Source: an uncultured Lachnospiraceae bacterium (GTDB lineage Bacteria; Bacillota; Clostridia; Lachnospirales; Lachnospiraceae). Taken from it: a DNA stretch of 64,000 bases. The notes under the pieces are model-generated. The model was given only the letters and a program-made list of their open reading frames with translations, had not been told where the DNA came from and made no database searches. The stretch lies in assembly GCA_951802115.1 (NCBI GenBank), contig CATOPL010000002.1, positions 186,001 to 250,000 on the forward strand, written 5' to 3'. How positions within the stretch are numbered: the stretch's first letter is position 1; every line of letters begins with the position of its first letter. Both the position numbers and the translations under genes were made by a program. Below, in pieces: positions 8,938 to 17,359 of the stretch.

Positions 8938-9838
8938 AATATGTGAGATCAGGGCCGGCGATTTGCTGGAAGCAGACTTTGGCAGAACAGCGGAAGAGGA
9001 CTTTCTGCTGTATGGCGTGTCGGATCCGGAAGAACCGGAAGATCATACGATAATATTTGTGAAAAACAGTCTGTCGAAAGCTTATACAACAGTAAAAAAC
9101 AGTATTTTTATTACCGGGGAAGAGATGGAACTGACTCTGGATGCATCCTGCATGCAGATGAAAAGCGGTACTCCGAAGAATCTGTACGGCAGGCTGCTGG
9201 AACGACTGATCAGTCTGATACCGAAGGCAAAGATGCGGATGTCGGAGGGAAGTTATATTCATGCAGACGCCAGGATCGGAGAAGATGTCAGGATCGGACC
9301 ATTTTGTGTGATCGGCCAGGATGTAGTGATTGGAAGTCACAGCCGGATAGGAGCCGGGACTGTTATCAAAGACCATGTCCGCATCGGCAGCCATGTAATT
9401 ATCAAGGAGCACTGTGTGATCGGGGCGGAGGATGCGGATATTTACCGTCTGGAAGACGGGAGCTGTCGTACGCTGCCGCATCTGGCGGGCACTGTCATAG
9501 AGGACGGATGTCTTCTGCTGGCGGGGGCGATACTGGCGGCAGGGGATACGAGAACAACGGTACTTGGAAAAGGATCAATGATTGGTATGGCAGGAGATGT
9601 AGGACATAACTGCCGGGTCGGAGAGGAGACGCTGATCAGCGGCAAGGCAAGTATTTCCGGACATTGCCGGATTGGTACCCATACGTATGTGGCGCCCATG
9701 TCTGTGACAACGAATCGGATTGAGGTCGGCAGCAACGCTTATCTGGGTATTGGAGCTGTAGCGATTAAGGATGTGCCGGAAGGCGAGAAGCAGTTTGGAA
9801 ATCCGGCGCGGAAAGTGCTGGAAATGAAGAAAAGATAG
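8930..9838 (+). CDS. LpxD-like left-handed beta-helix N-acyltransferase
   Basis: A 302-residue protein with an N-terminal globular domain (1-105), then hexapeptide repeats (106-285) such as ARIGEDVRIGPFCVIGQD, ending in the NPARKV motif of sugar acyltransferases. The stretch GHNCRVGEETLISGKA contains H226, aligning with the catalytic HN of LpxD, which uses acyl-ACP rather than acyl-CoA. ATG 8930 follows GGAGAG; the gene overlaps wbpB by 8 bases. In Pseudomonas the equivalent step (WbpD) acetylates the 3-amino group of UDP-GlcNAc3NA. Because an adenylating enzyme, a decarboxylase and a carrier protein are encoded just downstream, I infer a carrier-bound aminoacyl donor here. No lipid A genes are visible, so a true LpxD is unlikely. 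Confidence 0.75.
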   Translation: MFKICEIRAGDLLEADFGRTAEEDFLLYGVSDPEEPEDHTIIFVKNSLSKAYTTVKNSIFITGEEMELTLDASCMQMKSGTPKNLYGRLLERLISLIPKAKMRMSEGSYIHADARIGEDVRIGPFCVIGQDVVIGSHSRIGAGTVIKDHVRIGSHVIIKEHCVIGAEDADIYRLEDGSCRTLPHLAGTVIEDGCLLLAGAILAAGDTRTTVLGKGSMIGMAGDVGHNCRVGEETLISGKASISGHCRIGTHTYVAPMSVTTNRIEVGSNAYLGIGAVAIKDVPEGEKQFGNPARKVLEMKKR

Positions 9839-9848
9839 AGGAGATATT

Positions 9849-11381
9849 ATGGTTCAGAATGTTCTGGATTATCTGGAAGCAAGTGCGGCGTCCTGTCCCC
9901 AAAAGACAGCGTGTGAAGACCTGGAGGACAGCTATACATATGCCGAAGTCCTTCATAATGCCAGAAGAATCGGCAGTGCACTGCTGGAGGAACTTCCTCA
10001 GAATGCGCCTGTTCCGGTCCTGATGGAGAAGGAAGCATGGACGCTGAATGTATTTATGGGAGCAGTCTGTGCAGGCTGCTTTTATACGTTGGTGGAACCG
10101 GAACTGCCCGCAGAACGGATCGGCTCAATCCTGGAAACCCTGAATGCGCAGGTTCTTGTGACATCCAGAAGACGTGAGAGGCAGATCCAAAAGACCGGCT
10201 TTACAGGGAAAATTTTGTTTGCAGAAGATCTGGTACAACACGAAGCAGACGAACGCGGACTTGCAAAAAGAAGAACACATGCCTGTGATACGGATCCCTT
10301 GTATGCAATCTTTACATCCGGTTCCACAGGGGCGCCAAAAGGCGTTGTGGTCTGTCATCGTTCCGTGATTGATTTTACAGAGCATTTTACTGCAATTTTT
10401 GGATTTGAACGGGAAGATGTGATCGGCGGACAGGCTCCCTTTGATTTTGACGTATCAGTCAAAGACATTTATCCGGCGATGAAAGTAGGAGCAACGCTGG
10501 AAGTGATTCCGAAGAAATTTTTTTCTGTGCCTAAGAAACTTCTGGATTTCCTGGATGACAGAAAAGTGACCAGCCTTACCTGGGCTGTGTCGGCACTGTG
10601 TATTATTTCCATGCTGAAGGGATTCCGTTATAAAGTGCCATCGAGCATTCGCCGCGTCATGTTCAGCGGGGAAGTGATGCCGGTGAAGCATCTGAACTAT
10701 TGGCGGGAATATCTCCCGGAAGCGCTTTATGTCAACTTGTACGGACCTACGGAGATTACCTGCAACTGTACGTATTACAGGATAGACAAAGATCAGGTCC
10801 TGTCAGAAGACGCACAACTGCCTGTCGGAGAGGCGTTTCCAAATGAGCGCGTCTTCCTGCTGGATGAGGAGGATCAACTGGTCAGGGAAGCCGGGAGGCT
10901 GGGGGAAATCTGTGTCGTGGGGACAGCTCTGGCTTTGGGCTACTACAGAAATGAGGAGAAGACCAGACAGGTATTTGTTCAGAATCCTCTGAACAAATGC
11001 TATCCGGAACTGATGTACCGGACCGGTGATCTGGGACGCTACGATGAGCAGGGAGATCTGTATTATGTGACCCGGAAAGATTTCCAGATTAAGCATATGG
11101 GACATCGGATTGAGCTGGGAGAGATCGAGGCGGCTTTCCAGTCTCTTCAGGGAATCGAAAGAGTGTGCTGCATCTATGACGAACCTAATACGAAGATTAT
11201 CGGTTTTTATGTGGGGACTCTGGAAGCAAAAGAAATCATCAGACGGTTGACAGAAAAGCTTCCACGGTTTATGATTCCCAATATATTCCATAAAGTAGAG
11301 TACATGCCGGTTACAAAAAACGGAAAAATTGACAGAAAGTCGCTGATGGAGGATTATCAGAAGCAGCAGAGACATGGCTGA
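9849..11381 (+). CDS. Amino-acid adenylating ligase (DltA/BtrJ-type)
   Basis: A 510-residue stand-alone member of the adenylate-forming family. Core motifs in order: IFTSGSTGAPKG (154-165), A4 motif FDFDVSVKDIYP with D201 in the position that contacts an alpha-amino group in DltA and NRPS A-domains, LYGPTEITCNC (298-307), YRTGDLGR, and the C-terminal NGKIDRK lysine. This points to an amino acid rather than a fatty acid as substrate. It should make an aminoacyl-AMP and pass it to the phosphopantetheine of the carrier protein encoded at 12579. It starts 10 bases after the acyltransferase stop with a GGAG site. The closest functional analogy is BtrJ plus the ligase of exosortase-A-associated loci; the amino acid is not known. 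Confidence 0.85.
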   Translation: MVQNVLDYLEASAASCPQKTACEDLEDSYTYAEVLHNARRIGSALLEELPQNAPVPVLMEKEAWTLNVFMGAVCAGCFYTLVEPELPAERIGSILETLNAQVLVTSRRRERQIQKTGFTGKILFAEDLVQHEADERGLAKRRTHACDTDPLYAIFTSGSTGAPKGVVVCHRSVIDFTEHFTAIFGFEREDVIGGQAPFDFDVSVKDIYPAMKVGATLEVIPKKFFSVPKKLLDFLDDRKVTSLTWAVSALCIISMLKGFRYKVPSSIRRVMFSGEVMPVKHLNYWREYLPEALYVNLYGPTEITCNCTYYRIDKDQVLSEDAQLPVGEAFPNERVFLLDEEDQLVREAGRLGEICVVGTALALGYYRNEEKTRQVFVQNPLNKCYPELMYRTGDLGRYDEQGDLYYVTRKDFQIKHMGHRIELGEIEAAFQSLQGIERVCCIYDEPNTKIIGFYVGTLEAKEIIRRLTEKLPRFMIPNIFHKVEYMPVTKNGKIDRKSLMEDYQKQQRHG

Positions 11382-11399
11382 AAAAGGAGAACCTGTCTA

Positions 11400-12575
11400 A
11401 TGGAAGAGAAAAAGCTTGAACAACTGGCGGTGTCGCTGGGAACTCCCGCTTACGTATTTGATACAGACATCCTGAAAAAAAGAATTGAATGGACGGCAGA
11501 AATACTGCATCCGGCAAAACTTTGTTTTGCTGTAAAGGCCAATCCGTTTTTGCTTCAGACGATGAAAGGGAGTGTGGAACACTATGAAGTCTGCTCTCCG
11601 GGTGAATTTCATATTTGTGTTCGCAGCGGGCTGGATATGAATCAGATCGTGTTGTCCGGGGTAAATAAAGAATATGAGGATGTCCGCTATGCTATGGAAC
11701 AGGGAGTAAAGCATTATACAGCGGAGTCGAAGCGTCAGTATGAACTTGTGTGCCGGTGTGCGAGAGAGTCTGGCGCGACGGTGGACCTGTTGCTTCGGGT
11801 GACAAGCGGCAACCAGTTCGGTATGAGTGAGGCGGATGTGAAAGAACTGATTCGCAGCAGGGCATCATGCCCGCATGTTCAGATTCGCGGAGTACAGTAT
11901 TTTTCGGGAACTCAGAAAAAAAATATAAAAAAAATTGCAGCAGAAGTGGAATATATAGAGGATCTTATTCAGAGACTGGAAAAAGAAGACGGTTTTGTCA
12001 CCCAGGTACTGGAATTTGGTCCCGGACTTGGAGTCACTTACTTTACAAAGGAGGATCCGGAAGAAGATGTCCGGCTTTTAGAAGCGTTTGCGGAGCTGTT
12101 TCAGAAAGAACGTCCCTATAAAATTGTTTTTGAGATGGGGCGTTTCCTGGCAGCGTCATGCGGTTATTATATAACCAGAATTGTAGATCAGAAGAGGAAT
12201 GACGCAGTTCATGTCTGCCTGGTAGACGGCGGGATTCATCATGTAAATTATTACGGACAGAATATGGCTATGAAAACGCCGTTTCTGTCGTATTTCCCTC
12301 AACATCCAGTAGAGGACAGAGAGGATACAGAGTGGACGGTGTATGGTTCGCTCTGCACAGTGGCGGACATCCTGCTGAAAAAACTGCCTTTAAAGGACGC
12401 CAGGGTGGGAGATTATCTTGTTTTCCATAATATCGGTGCTTATTCGGTGACAGAAGGCATCTATCTGTTTTTGAGCAGACGTATGCCGAAAATTTATCTG
12501 TACAGCGATCGGGACGGAGCTGGTCTTGTGCGCAAAGATCTGGAGACCTGGACTTTGAATACAGTGGAGGAATGA
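11400..12575 (+). CDS. Fold-III PLP decarboxylase (LysA/BtrK-like)
   Basis: A 391-residue alanine-racemase-fold PLP decarboxylase. The PLP lysine is K46 in CFAVKANPF, the phosphate-binding glycines are in LEFGPGLGVTYF, and the second-subunit active-site cysteine is in GSLCTVADIL. Length fits the diaminopimelate/ornithine decarboxylase family. The position between an adenylating enzyme and an acyl carrier protein argues against free lysine synthesis. BtrK of butirosin biosynthesis is a family member that decarboxylates glutamyl-S-carrier to a gamma-aminobutyryl thioester, and exosortase-A-associated loci carry the same trio. I infer decarboxylation of a carrier-bound amino acid; a decarboxylase for a free amino acid remains possible. 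Confidence 0.82.
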   Translation: MEEKKLEQLAVSLGTPAYVFDTDILKKRIEWTAEILHPAKLCFAVKANPFLLQTMKGSVEHYEVCSPGEFHICVRSGLDMNQIVLSGVNKEYEDVRYAMEQGVKHYTAESKRQYELVCRCARESGATVDLLLRVTSGNQFGMSEADVKELIRSRASCPHVQIRGVQYFSGTQKKNIKKIAAEVEYIEDLIQRLEKEDGFVTQVLEFGPGLGVTYFTKEDPEEDVRLLEAFAELFQKERPYKIVFEMGRFLAASCGYYITRIVDQKRNDAVHVCLVDGGIHHVNYYGQNMAMKTPFLSYFPQHPVEDREDTEWTVYGSLCTVADILLKKLPLKDARVGDYLVFHNIGAYSVTEGIYLFLSRRMPKIYLYSDRDGAGLVRKDLETWTLNTVEE

Positions 12576-12578
12576 ACG

Positions 12579-12809
12579 ATGGAAGAATTGATGGAATTGT
12601 TATCGGCTTTAAAGCCGGAGATTGATTTTGAAAGAGAAACGGAGTTGATCGATGACGGACTCCTGGAATCTTTTGACGTGATCACATTGATTGCGGAGAT
12701 AGAAGATCAGTTTGGTGTGGAAGTGCCGGCGGAAGAGATTATACCGGAGAATTTTAATTCGGCAAAAGGCATGTGGAAGCTTTTGGAGAAGATCAAAGGA
12801 GAAGAATAA
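12579..12809 (+). CDS. Acyl/aminoacyl carrier protein (DltC/BtrI-like)
   Basis: A 76-residue acidic four-helix carrier protein. The phosphopantetheine attachment serine is S31 in DGLLESFDVITLI, where the usual DSL core is replaced by ESF as in D-alanyl and aminoacyl carrier proteins. It starts 3 bases after the decarboxylase stop and ends directly against the aminotransferase start, so it belongs to the same translational unit. It is not the fatty-acid ACP, which would show DSLD and sit among fab genes. It most likely carries an amino acid and its decarboxylated product for transfer to a UDP-3-amino sugar by the LpxD-like enzyme. Confidence 0.85.
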   Translation: MEELMELLSALKPEIDFERETELIDDGLLESFDVITLIAEIEDQFGVEVPAEEIIPENFNSAKGMWKLLEKIKGEE

Positions 12810-13958
12810 ATGCAGTTTCGCAATCTGAAGAAACAGTATGAAATATTAAAGCCTGAAATAGACGCGGCGCTTCTGCAGGTGCTGAAAGATTCCAACTATA
12901 TCAGCGGAAGACAGGTAACTGAGCTGGAAGAAGAGCTGGCCGGGTATACGGGAGTCAGGCACTGCGTGACCTGCGCCAACGGGACCGATGCGCTTACGCT
13001 GGCTCTGATGACGTGGGGAATCGGAAAGGGAGACGCGGTATTTGTACCGGATTTTACGTTTTTTTCTTCTGCGGAGACGGTCGCGTATGCAGGAGCAACG
13101 CCGGTGTTTACAGATATACTGGAAGATACTTTTAATATGGACCCGGACAGTCTGGAGCGGGCAGTCAGGGCAGTGCTGGCAGAGGGAAAGCTGAAGCCGA
13201 AAGCGATAGTGACGGTTGATTTGTTCGGACTGCAGGCAGATTATGAAAGAATCCGTCCGATTGCCGACAGATACGGGCTGTATATTCTGGAGGATGCAGC
13301 GCAGGGATTCGGCGGAAGCTGCCATGGAAAACAGGCGGGAAGCTTTGGAGATATTGCCATTACCTCTTTCTTTCCGGCAAAGCCGCTGGGATGCTACGGC
13401 GACGGAGGGGCAGTGTTTACAGATCATGACGAATGGGCATCCTTGCTTCGGTCTTTGCGGATACACGGTAAGGGAAGCGACAAATATGACAATGTGAGAA
13501 TTGGCTTAAATTCCCGACTGGATACACTGCAGGCGGCTGTACTGCAGGTTAAACTGAAAGCATTCTGCGAATATGAGCTTCGTGATACGGATCAGATTGC
13601 GGCGCGCTATACAGAAGGACTCAGGGACTGTGTAAAGGTTCCGCTCATTCCGGAAGGTTATAGCTCCGGCTGGGCGCAGTACAGTATCCTTTTAAAAGAT
13701 GAGAAAGAAAGAGAAGAGGTTCAGAGCTATCTGAGAGAACAGGATGTTCCGACGATGATTTATTATCAGAGAGGGATGCATCAGCAGACGGCGTTTCGCG
13801 GTCTGTGTCTGTATGGAGAGGATTTCACTGTGACAGAGGATGTATGTAAAAGGGTGCTGGCGCTTCCGCTGTCACCATATCTGACAGAAGAAGAACAGCA
13901 GAAAGTGATTCGTCTGATCAGGGAAAAGACATCAGGCAGTAAAGAGGCGCTTGCATGA
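12810..13958 (+). CDS. wbpE: WbpE-like DegT aminotransferase (UDP-3-keto-GlcNAcA)
   Basis: A 382-residue PLP sugar aminotransferase. The PLP lysine is K191 in SFFPAKPLGCYGDGGA, a signature of the WbpE/WlbC group. D162 in LEDAAQGFGG and ANGTDAL (56-62) complete the cofactor site, and DLFGLQADYE also matches WbpE. It aminates C3 of UDP-2-acetamido-3-keto-glucuronic acid using glutamate. It closes the WbpA-WbpB-WbpE series whose product is UDP-GlcNAc3NA. It abuts the carrier gene without a gap, and its stop forms ATGA with the next start. It is distinct from the PglE-like enzyme at 2456, which works on a 4-keto sugar. Confidence 0.87.
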   Translation: MQFRNLKKQYEILKPEIDAALLQVLKDSNYISGRQVTELEEELAGYTGVRHCVTCANGTDALTLALMTWGIGKGDAVFVPDFTFFSSAETVAYAGATPVFTDILEDTFNMDPDSLERAVRAVLAEGKLKPKAIVTVDLFGLQADYERIRPIADRYGLYILEDAAQGFGGSCHGKQAGSFGDIAITSFFPAKPLGCYGDGGAVFTDHDEWASLLRSLRIHGKGSDKYDNVRIGLNSRLDTLQAAVLQVKLKAFCEYELRDTDQIAARYTEGLRDCVKVPLIPEGYSSGWAQYSILLKDEKEREEVQSYLREQDVPTMIYYQRGMHQQTAFRGLCLYGEDFTVTEDVCKRVLALPLSPYLTEEEQQKVIRLIREKTSGSKEALA

Positions 13959-15043
13959 AGATTTTATTGATATCTTACGACTATTATAAATATGACGGCA
14001 GACTCCGGGAGCTGATAAAAACATCAAAGGTTCTGGGAGAAGTAACTTATATTACCCGTGCATCCGATGGAGAAAAACCGCAGGAAGCGTCGCATATTCT
14101 GTATCAGGATCGGGGATACAGCAGGTTTATTCTGTTTGTCTGCAGTAAAATTCGTGAAATCGGAGCGCAGGATCTGATTTTTATTGATAACCGTAAGGGA
14201 ATTGTTCCTGGATATCTGGCCAAAAAACTGTCAAATGCCCGGTATGTGGTACAGGATTGCAGGGAACTCTATCATATAAGAAGTGCAGCAGGGACAGCGG
14301 GGAAGATCGGATGTCTGATTGAGAAAATATTTACCCGCCGTTCGGATGTGGTGATTGCGGCAAATGTGTATCGGGCCAGGCTGATGGTAAAAATGTTCGG
14401 ATTGAAAAAGGAGCCGCTGAATTATGAAAATATCCGCCGTCTGGAGTATACTTCAGCGGAGAAACATAGAAGCGTGGGAGAAGAGTGCCGGGAATTTTTT
14501 GCGGATAAAAAATTTCGAATTGTTTCGACAGCAGGCTGCGATATGAGTCGGACCACCGGAAAGATGCTGGAAGCAATGAAGGGGCTGGGCGATGGATATG
14601 AGCTTTTGCTGATCGGAGAAAATGATGAGGAAGATGAACAGATTGTGCAGGAAACCATTCGTTCGTTTGGCCTTACCAATGTGAAAATACTGCCCCGGAT
14701 GGACCAGGATCACCTGAAGTATTTTATAGAGAACAGCCAGATCGGCATGGTGACCTATCACCAGAGGGATCTGAATAATAAATACTGTGCCAGTGGAAAA
14801 ATCTTTGAATTTCTCTTTGAAGGAAAGCCGGTGGTGACCTCTACCAATCCTCCTCTGAAAGAGTTCTGTGAGAAATACAACATCGGTTATGCATCCGACG
14901 ACTATGAAGTGGCTATCCGGGTGATTGCAGACGATTATGACAGATGGCAGAATTCCGTCAGAAAATTTGTTTCCAGAGTGCAGGTGGAGAAAAATAACGG
15001 CAGACTGGCAAAAGAGATACTCGCCCGGCTGGAAGGACATTAG
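13955..15043 (+). CDS. GT-B glycosyltransferase (GT4-like)
   Basis: A 362-residue probable glycosyltransferase. The N-terminal domain opens with KILLISYDYYKYDGRLRELIK; the middle has VVQDCRELYHIRS. The C-terminal donor domain has VSTAGCDMSRTTG, LLIGENDEEDE and the conserved SGKIFEFLFEGKPVV region typical of GT4/GT1 enzymes. The start overlaps wbpE by an ATGA. It probably adds the diamino uronic acid made by the preceding genes or the residue next to it. Sequence alone does not give the donor. Confidence 0.72.
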   Translation: MKILLISYDYYKYDGRLRELIKTSKVLGEVTYITRASDGEKPQEASHILYQDRGYSRFILFVCSKIREIGAQDLIFIDNRKGIVPGYLAKKLSNARYVVQDCRELYHIRSAAGTAGKIGCLIEKIFTRRSDVVIAANVYRARLMVKMFGLKKEPLNYENIRRLEYTSAEKHRSVGEECREFFADKKFRIVSTAGCDMSRTTGKMLEAMKGLGDGYELLLIGENDEEDEQIVQETIRSFGLTNVKILPRMDQDHLKYFIENSQIGMVTYHQRDLNNKYCASGKIFEFLFEGKPVVTSTNPPLKEFCEKYNIGYASDDYEVAIRVIADDYDRWQNSVRKFVSRVQVEKNNGRLAKEILARLEGH

Positions 15044-15049
15044 AGTATT

Positions 15050-16147
15050 ATGAAAAAAATCATGCTTGTATTTGGGACCAGGCCGGAGGCAATTAAAATG
15101 TGCCCGCTGGTCAATGAATTGAAAAAAAGAGAACATATAGAAACGATTGTCTGTGTGACCGGACAGCACAGGCAGATGCTGGATCAGGTACTGGAAGCAT
15201 TTTCTGTCGTTCCGGATTATGATTTGTCGATTATGAAGAACAGACAGACATTATTTGATGTGACAACGAATATTCTGAACCGCATAAAAGAGGTGCTGGA
15301 AAAAACAAAACCGGACGTGGTTTTAGTACACGGGGATACATCCACTACATTTGTGACTGCTCTGGCATGCTTTTACCTGCAGATTCCGGTGGGGCATGTG
15401 GAAGCAGGACTTCGGACTTATAATATTTATTCTCCATATCCGGAGGAGTTCAACCGTCAGGCGGTCAGTATTATCTCATCGTACAATTTTGCTCCTACCG
15501 AGTTGTCAAAGCAAAATCTTATCGATGAAGGCAAGAAAAAAGAGACGATCTATGTGACCGGAAATACGGCTATTGACGCGCTGAAGACGACAGTCAAAGA
15601 GGATTATACGCATCCGGAGCTTACGTGGGCTCAGGGAAGCCGCCTGATTCTGATTACGGCGCATCGTCGGGAGAATCTGGGAGAGCCGATGAAGCATATG
15701 TTCCGTGCAATCCGTCGGGTATGTGATGAACATCCGGATATCAAAGCAGTTTATCCGATTCATATGAATCCGGCAGTCCGGGAGACAGCGGATGCGATTC
15801 TGGGCGGTGATGAAAGAATCCGCATCATAGAACCTCTGGATGTACTGGATTTTCATAATTTTCTGGCGAGGAGTTATCTGATTTTGACGGACAGCGGCGG
15901 CATTCAGGAGGAAGCTCCCTCACTTGGCAAACCGGTTCTGGTTATGCGCGATACGACGGAGCGTCCGGAAGGGATTGCGGCCGGGACATTGAAACTGGTG
16001 GGAACAGATGAAGAAATGATTTATAAGAGCTTTAAACAGCTGCTGGAAGATCAGGAAGAATATGAGAGAATGAGCACAGCCAGCAATCCATATGGGGACG
16101 GATATGCGTCCGTACGGATTGCAGACATACTGGAAGGAAAAGCATGA
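15050..16147 (+). CDS. wecB: UDP-GlcNAc 2-epimerase (non-hydrolysing), WecB/WbpI type
   Basis: A 365-residue enzyme of the non-hydrolysing 2-epimerase family: opening MLVFGTRPEAIKM, CVTGQHRQML, LVHGDTSTTF, VGHVEAGLRT, ITAHRRENLGEP and TDSGGIQEEAP are all present. Two roles are possible. As WecB it would make UDP-ManNAc for the WecC-like dehydrogenase at 33919. As WbpI it would convert UDP-GlcNAc(3-N-acyl)A to the manno isomer, the last step of the Wbp pathway encoded just upstream. Its position 3' of wbpE favours the WbpI role, but it may do both. It overlaps the polymerase gene by ATGA. Confidence 0.9.
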   Translation: MKKIMLVFGTRPEAIKMCPLVNELKKREHIETIVCVTGQHRQMLDQVLEAFSVVPDYDLSIMKNRQTLFDVTTNILNRIKEVLEKTKPDVVLVHGDTSTTFVTALACFYLQIPVGHVEAGLRTYNIYSPYPEEFNRQAVSIISSYNFAPTELSKQNLIDEGKKKETIYVTGNTAIDALKTTVKEDYTHPELTWAQGSRLILITAHRRENLGEPMKHMFRAIRRVCDEHPDIKAVYPIHMNPAVRETADAILGGDERIRIIEPLDVLDFHNFLARSYLILTDSGGIQEEAPSLGKPVLVMRDTTERPEGIAAGTLKLVGTDEEMIYKSFKQLLEDQEEYERMSTASNPYGDGYASVRIADILEGKA

Positions 16148-17340
16148 GTGTATATCTTTTACTTTTTATGCTTCTGGCAGCAGGGGCGTTGCTGGAATGG
16201 TTTCGGCCTCAGTACGGGAAAAAGGGTTATCTGGTCTGCTGGACGGCAGTAACGGCCTGTCTGTGCCTGCGTTACGGACAGGGAGTGGATTATGTTACTT
16301 ATCACGGTCTTTATGAGACGATTCCGCCGGTCATTGATCTTTCGCAGGGGTATGTGTGCGGTTTTTATCCGGAGATCGGCTGGCGTCTTCTGTGCGCCGC
16401 ATTCAAAGCTGTGCATGTACCTTTCTGGGTGTTTGCAATGATTCTGGGATTTGCAGAGATGTGTCTCGTTCACCGGTTTCTGCAGAAGTATGTTCCTGCA
16501 AAAACGGCAGGACTGTTTATGTTTTATCCGGTACTGTTCCTTTCCTATCTGGTGTCCGGATTGCGTCAGGGTCTGGCTATGTGCATTTTTCTGGGCGTTC
16601 TGGTTCCTTTGTACCTTGAAAGAAAATGGATTCTTTATATATTGGGTGTGCTTGTGGCGACATCGCTGCACAAAGTAGGGTATGCGTGGCTTTTACTGCC
16701 TGCAGTATCATACCTTCCGGTGTGGCTGATGCCGGTGCTGGCAGGAGGAGCGTTTGCCGGCGGATTACTTTTGAGACTTCAGGCAGTTCAGGAATTTCTT
16801 TTGTCATACTTTCCTTCTTATCATCTGCAACAGTTTCTACAGGCAGGAGAGATCAGTTATTTTGCATGTGCGGAGCGTCTGATCAGTACGACGGCAATTC
16901 TGGCATTGTACTGGTGGGTGGCGAAAAGAGACCGACAGACATCTGAAACAGAGGATGCTTTATTGAAGGCGTATCTGTGTGGAACCTGCTTTTATCTGCT
17001 GATGTGCGGAAATTCTTATTATGCAAGCCGTTACTGCGCTGTGTTTAAGATTCTGGAATGTGCGGTGCTGCTGATTTTATTACAGAAAAGAGATACGATC
17101 GTCAATTTTGCGGCCGCTTTCTTTTTAGGCCTGACCATACTGATGGGAATAAAAAATCTCAACGCGGTAATCCGGCAGGCTATTTATTATGATCCGGCGG
17201 TGGTAAAAGTATGGAATCTGCCATATGTGTCTGTTTTTCAAAAAAGTAAAATCTATCAATATTATCCATATGAAGAGTGGCTGGAGGAAATCTATAACCG
17301 TAATATTGAAGATCAGAAGCTGTGGATGATTCAGGAATGA
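16144..17340 (+). CDS. EpsG-type polysaccharide polymerase (Wzy candidate)
   Basis: A 398-residue polytopic membrane protein with roughly ten hydrophobic segments. It matches EpsG-family proteins: the early LRYGQGVDYVTYHGLYE stretch and the central YLVSGLRQGLAMCIFLG segment followed by SLHKVGYAWLLLPAV correspond to the family motifs RxGxDYxxY and RQxxAxxI...HxxxL. EpsG and Wzy proteins polymerise lipid-linked repeat units on the outer face of the membrane. It is the only clear polymerase in the window. ATGA overlap with wecB places it in the same operon. Confidence 0.75.
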   Translation: MSVYLLLFMLLAAGALLEWFRPQYGKKGYLVCWTAVTACLCLRYGQGVDYVTYHGLYETIPPVIDLSQGYVCGFYPEIGWRLLCAAFKAVHVPFWVFAMILGFAEMCLVHRFLQKYVPAKTAGLFMFYPVLFLSYLVSGLRQGLAMCIFLGVLVPLYLERKWILYILGVLVATSLHKVGYAWLLLPAVSYLPVWLMPVLAGGAFAGGLLLRLQAVQEFLLSYFPSYHLQQFLQAGEISYFACAERLISTTAILALYWWVAKRDRQTSETEDALLKAYLCGTCFYLLMCGNSYYASRYCAVFKILECAVLLILLQKRDTIVNFAAAFFLGLTILMGIKNLNAVIRQAIYYDPAVVKVWNLPYVSVFQKSKIYQYYPYEEWLEEIYNRNIEDQKLWMIQE

Positions 17341-17359
17341 GATAACAGAAGGTGAAAAT

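Noticed and set aside
11400..12575. Calling the PLP decarboxylase lysA of lysine biosynthesis
   Set aside because: There are no dap genes nearby, and it sits within a ligase-carrier operon like BtrK. The fold is shared, so the family alone does not decide.
12579..12809. Reading the carrier protein as the fatty-acid ACP
   Set aside because: The core is ESF rather than DSL, it is not near fab genes, and it lies between a decarboxylase and a sugar aminotransferase.
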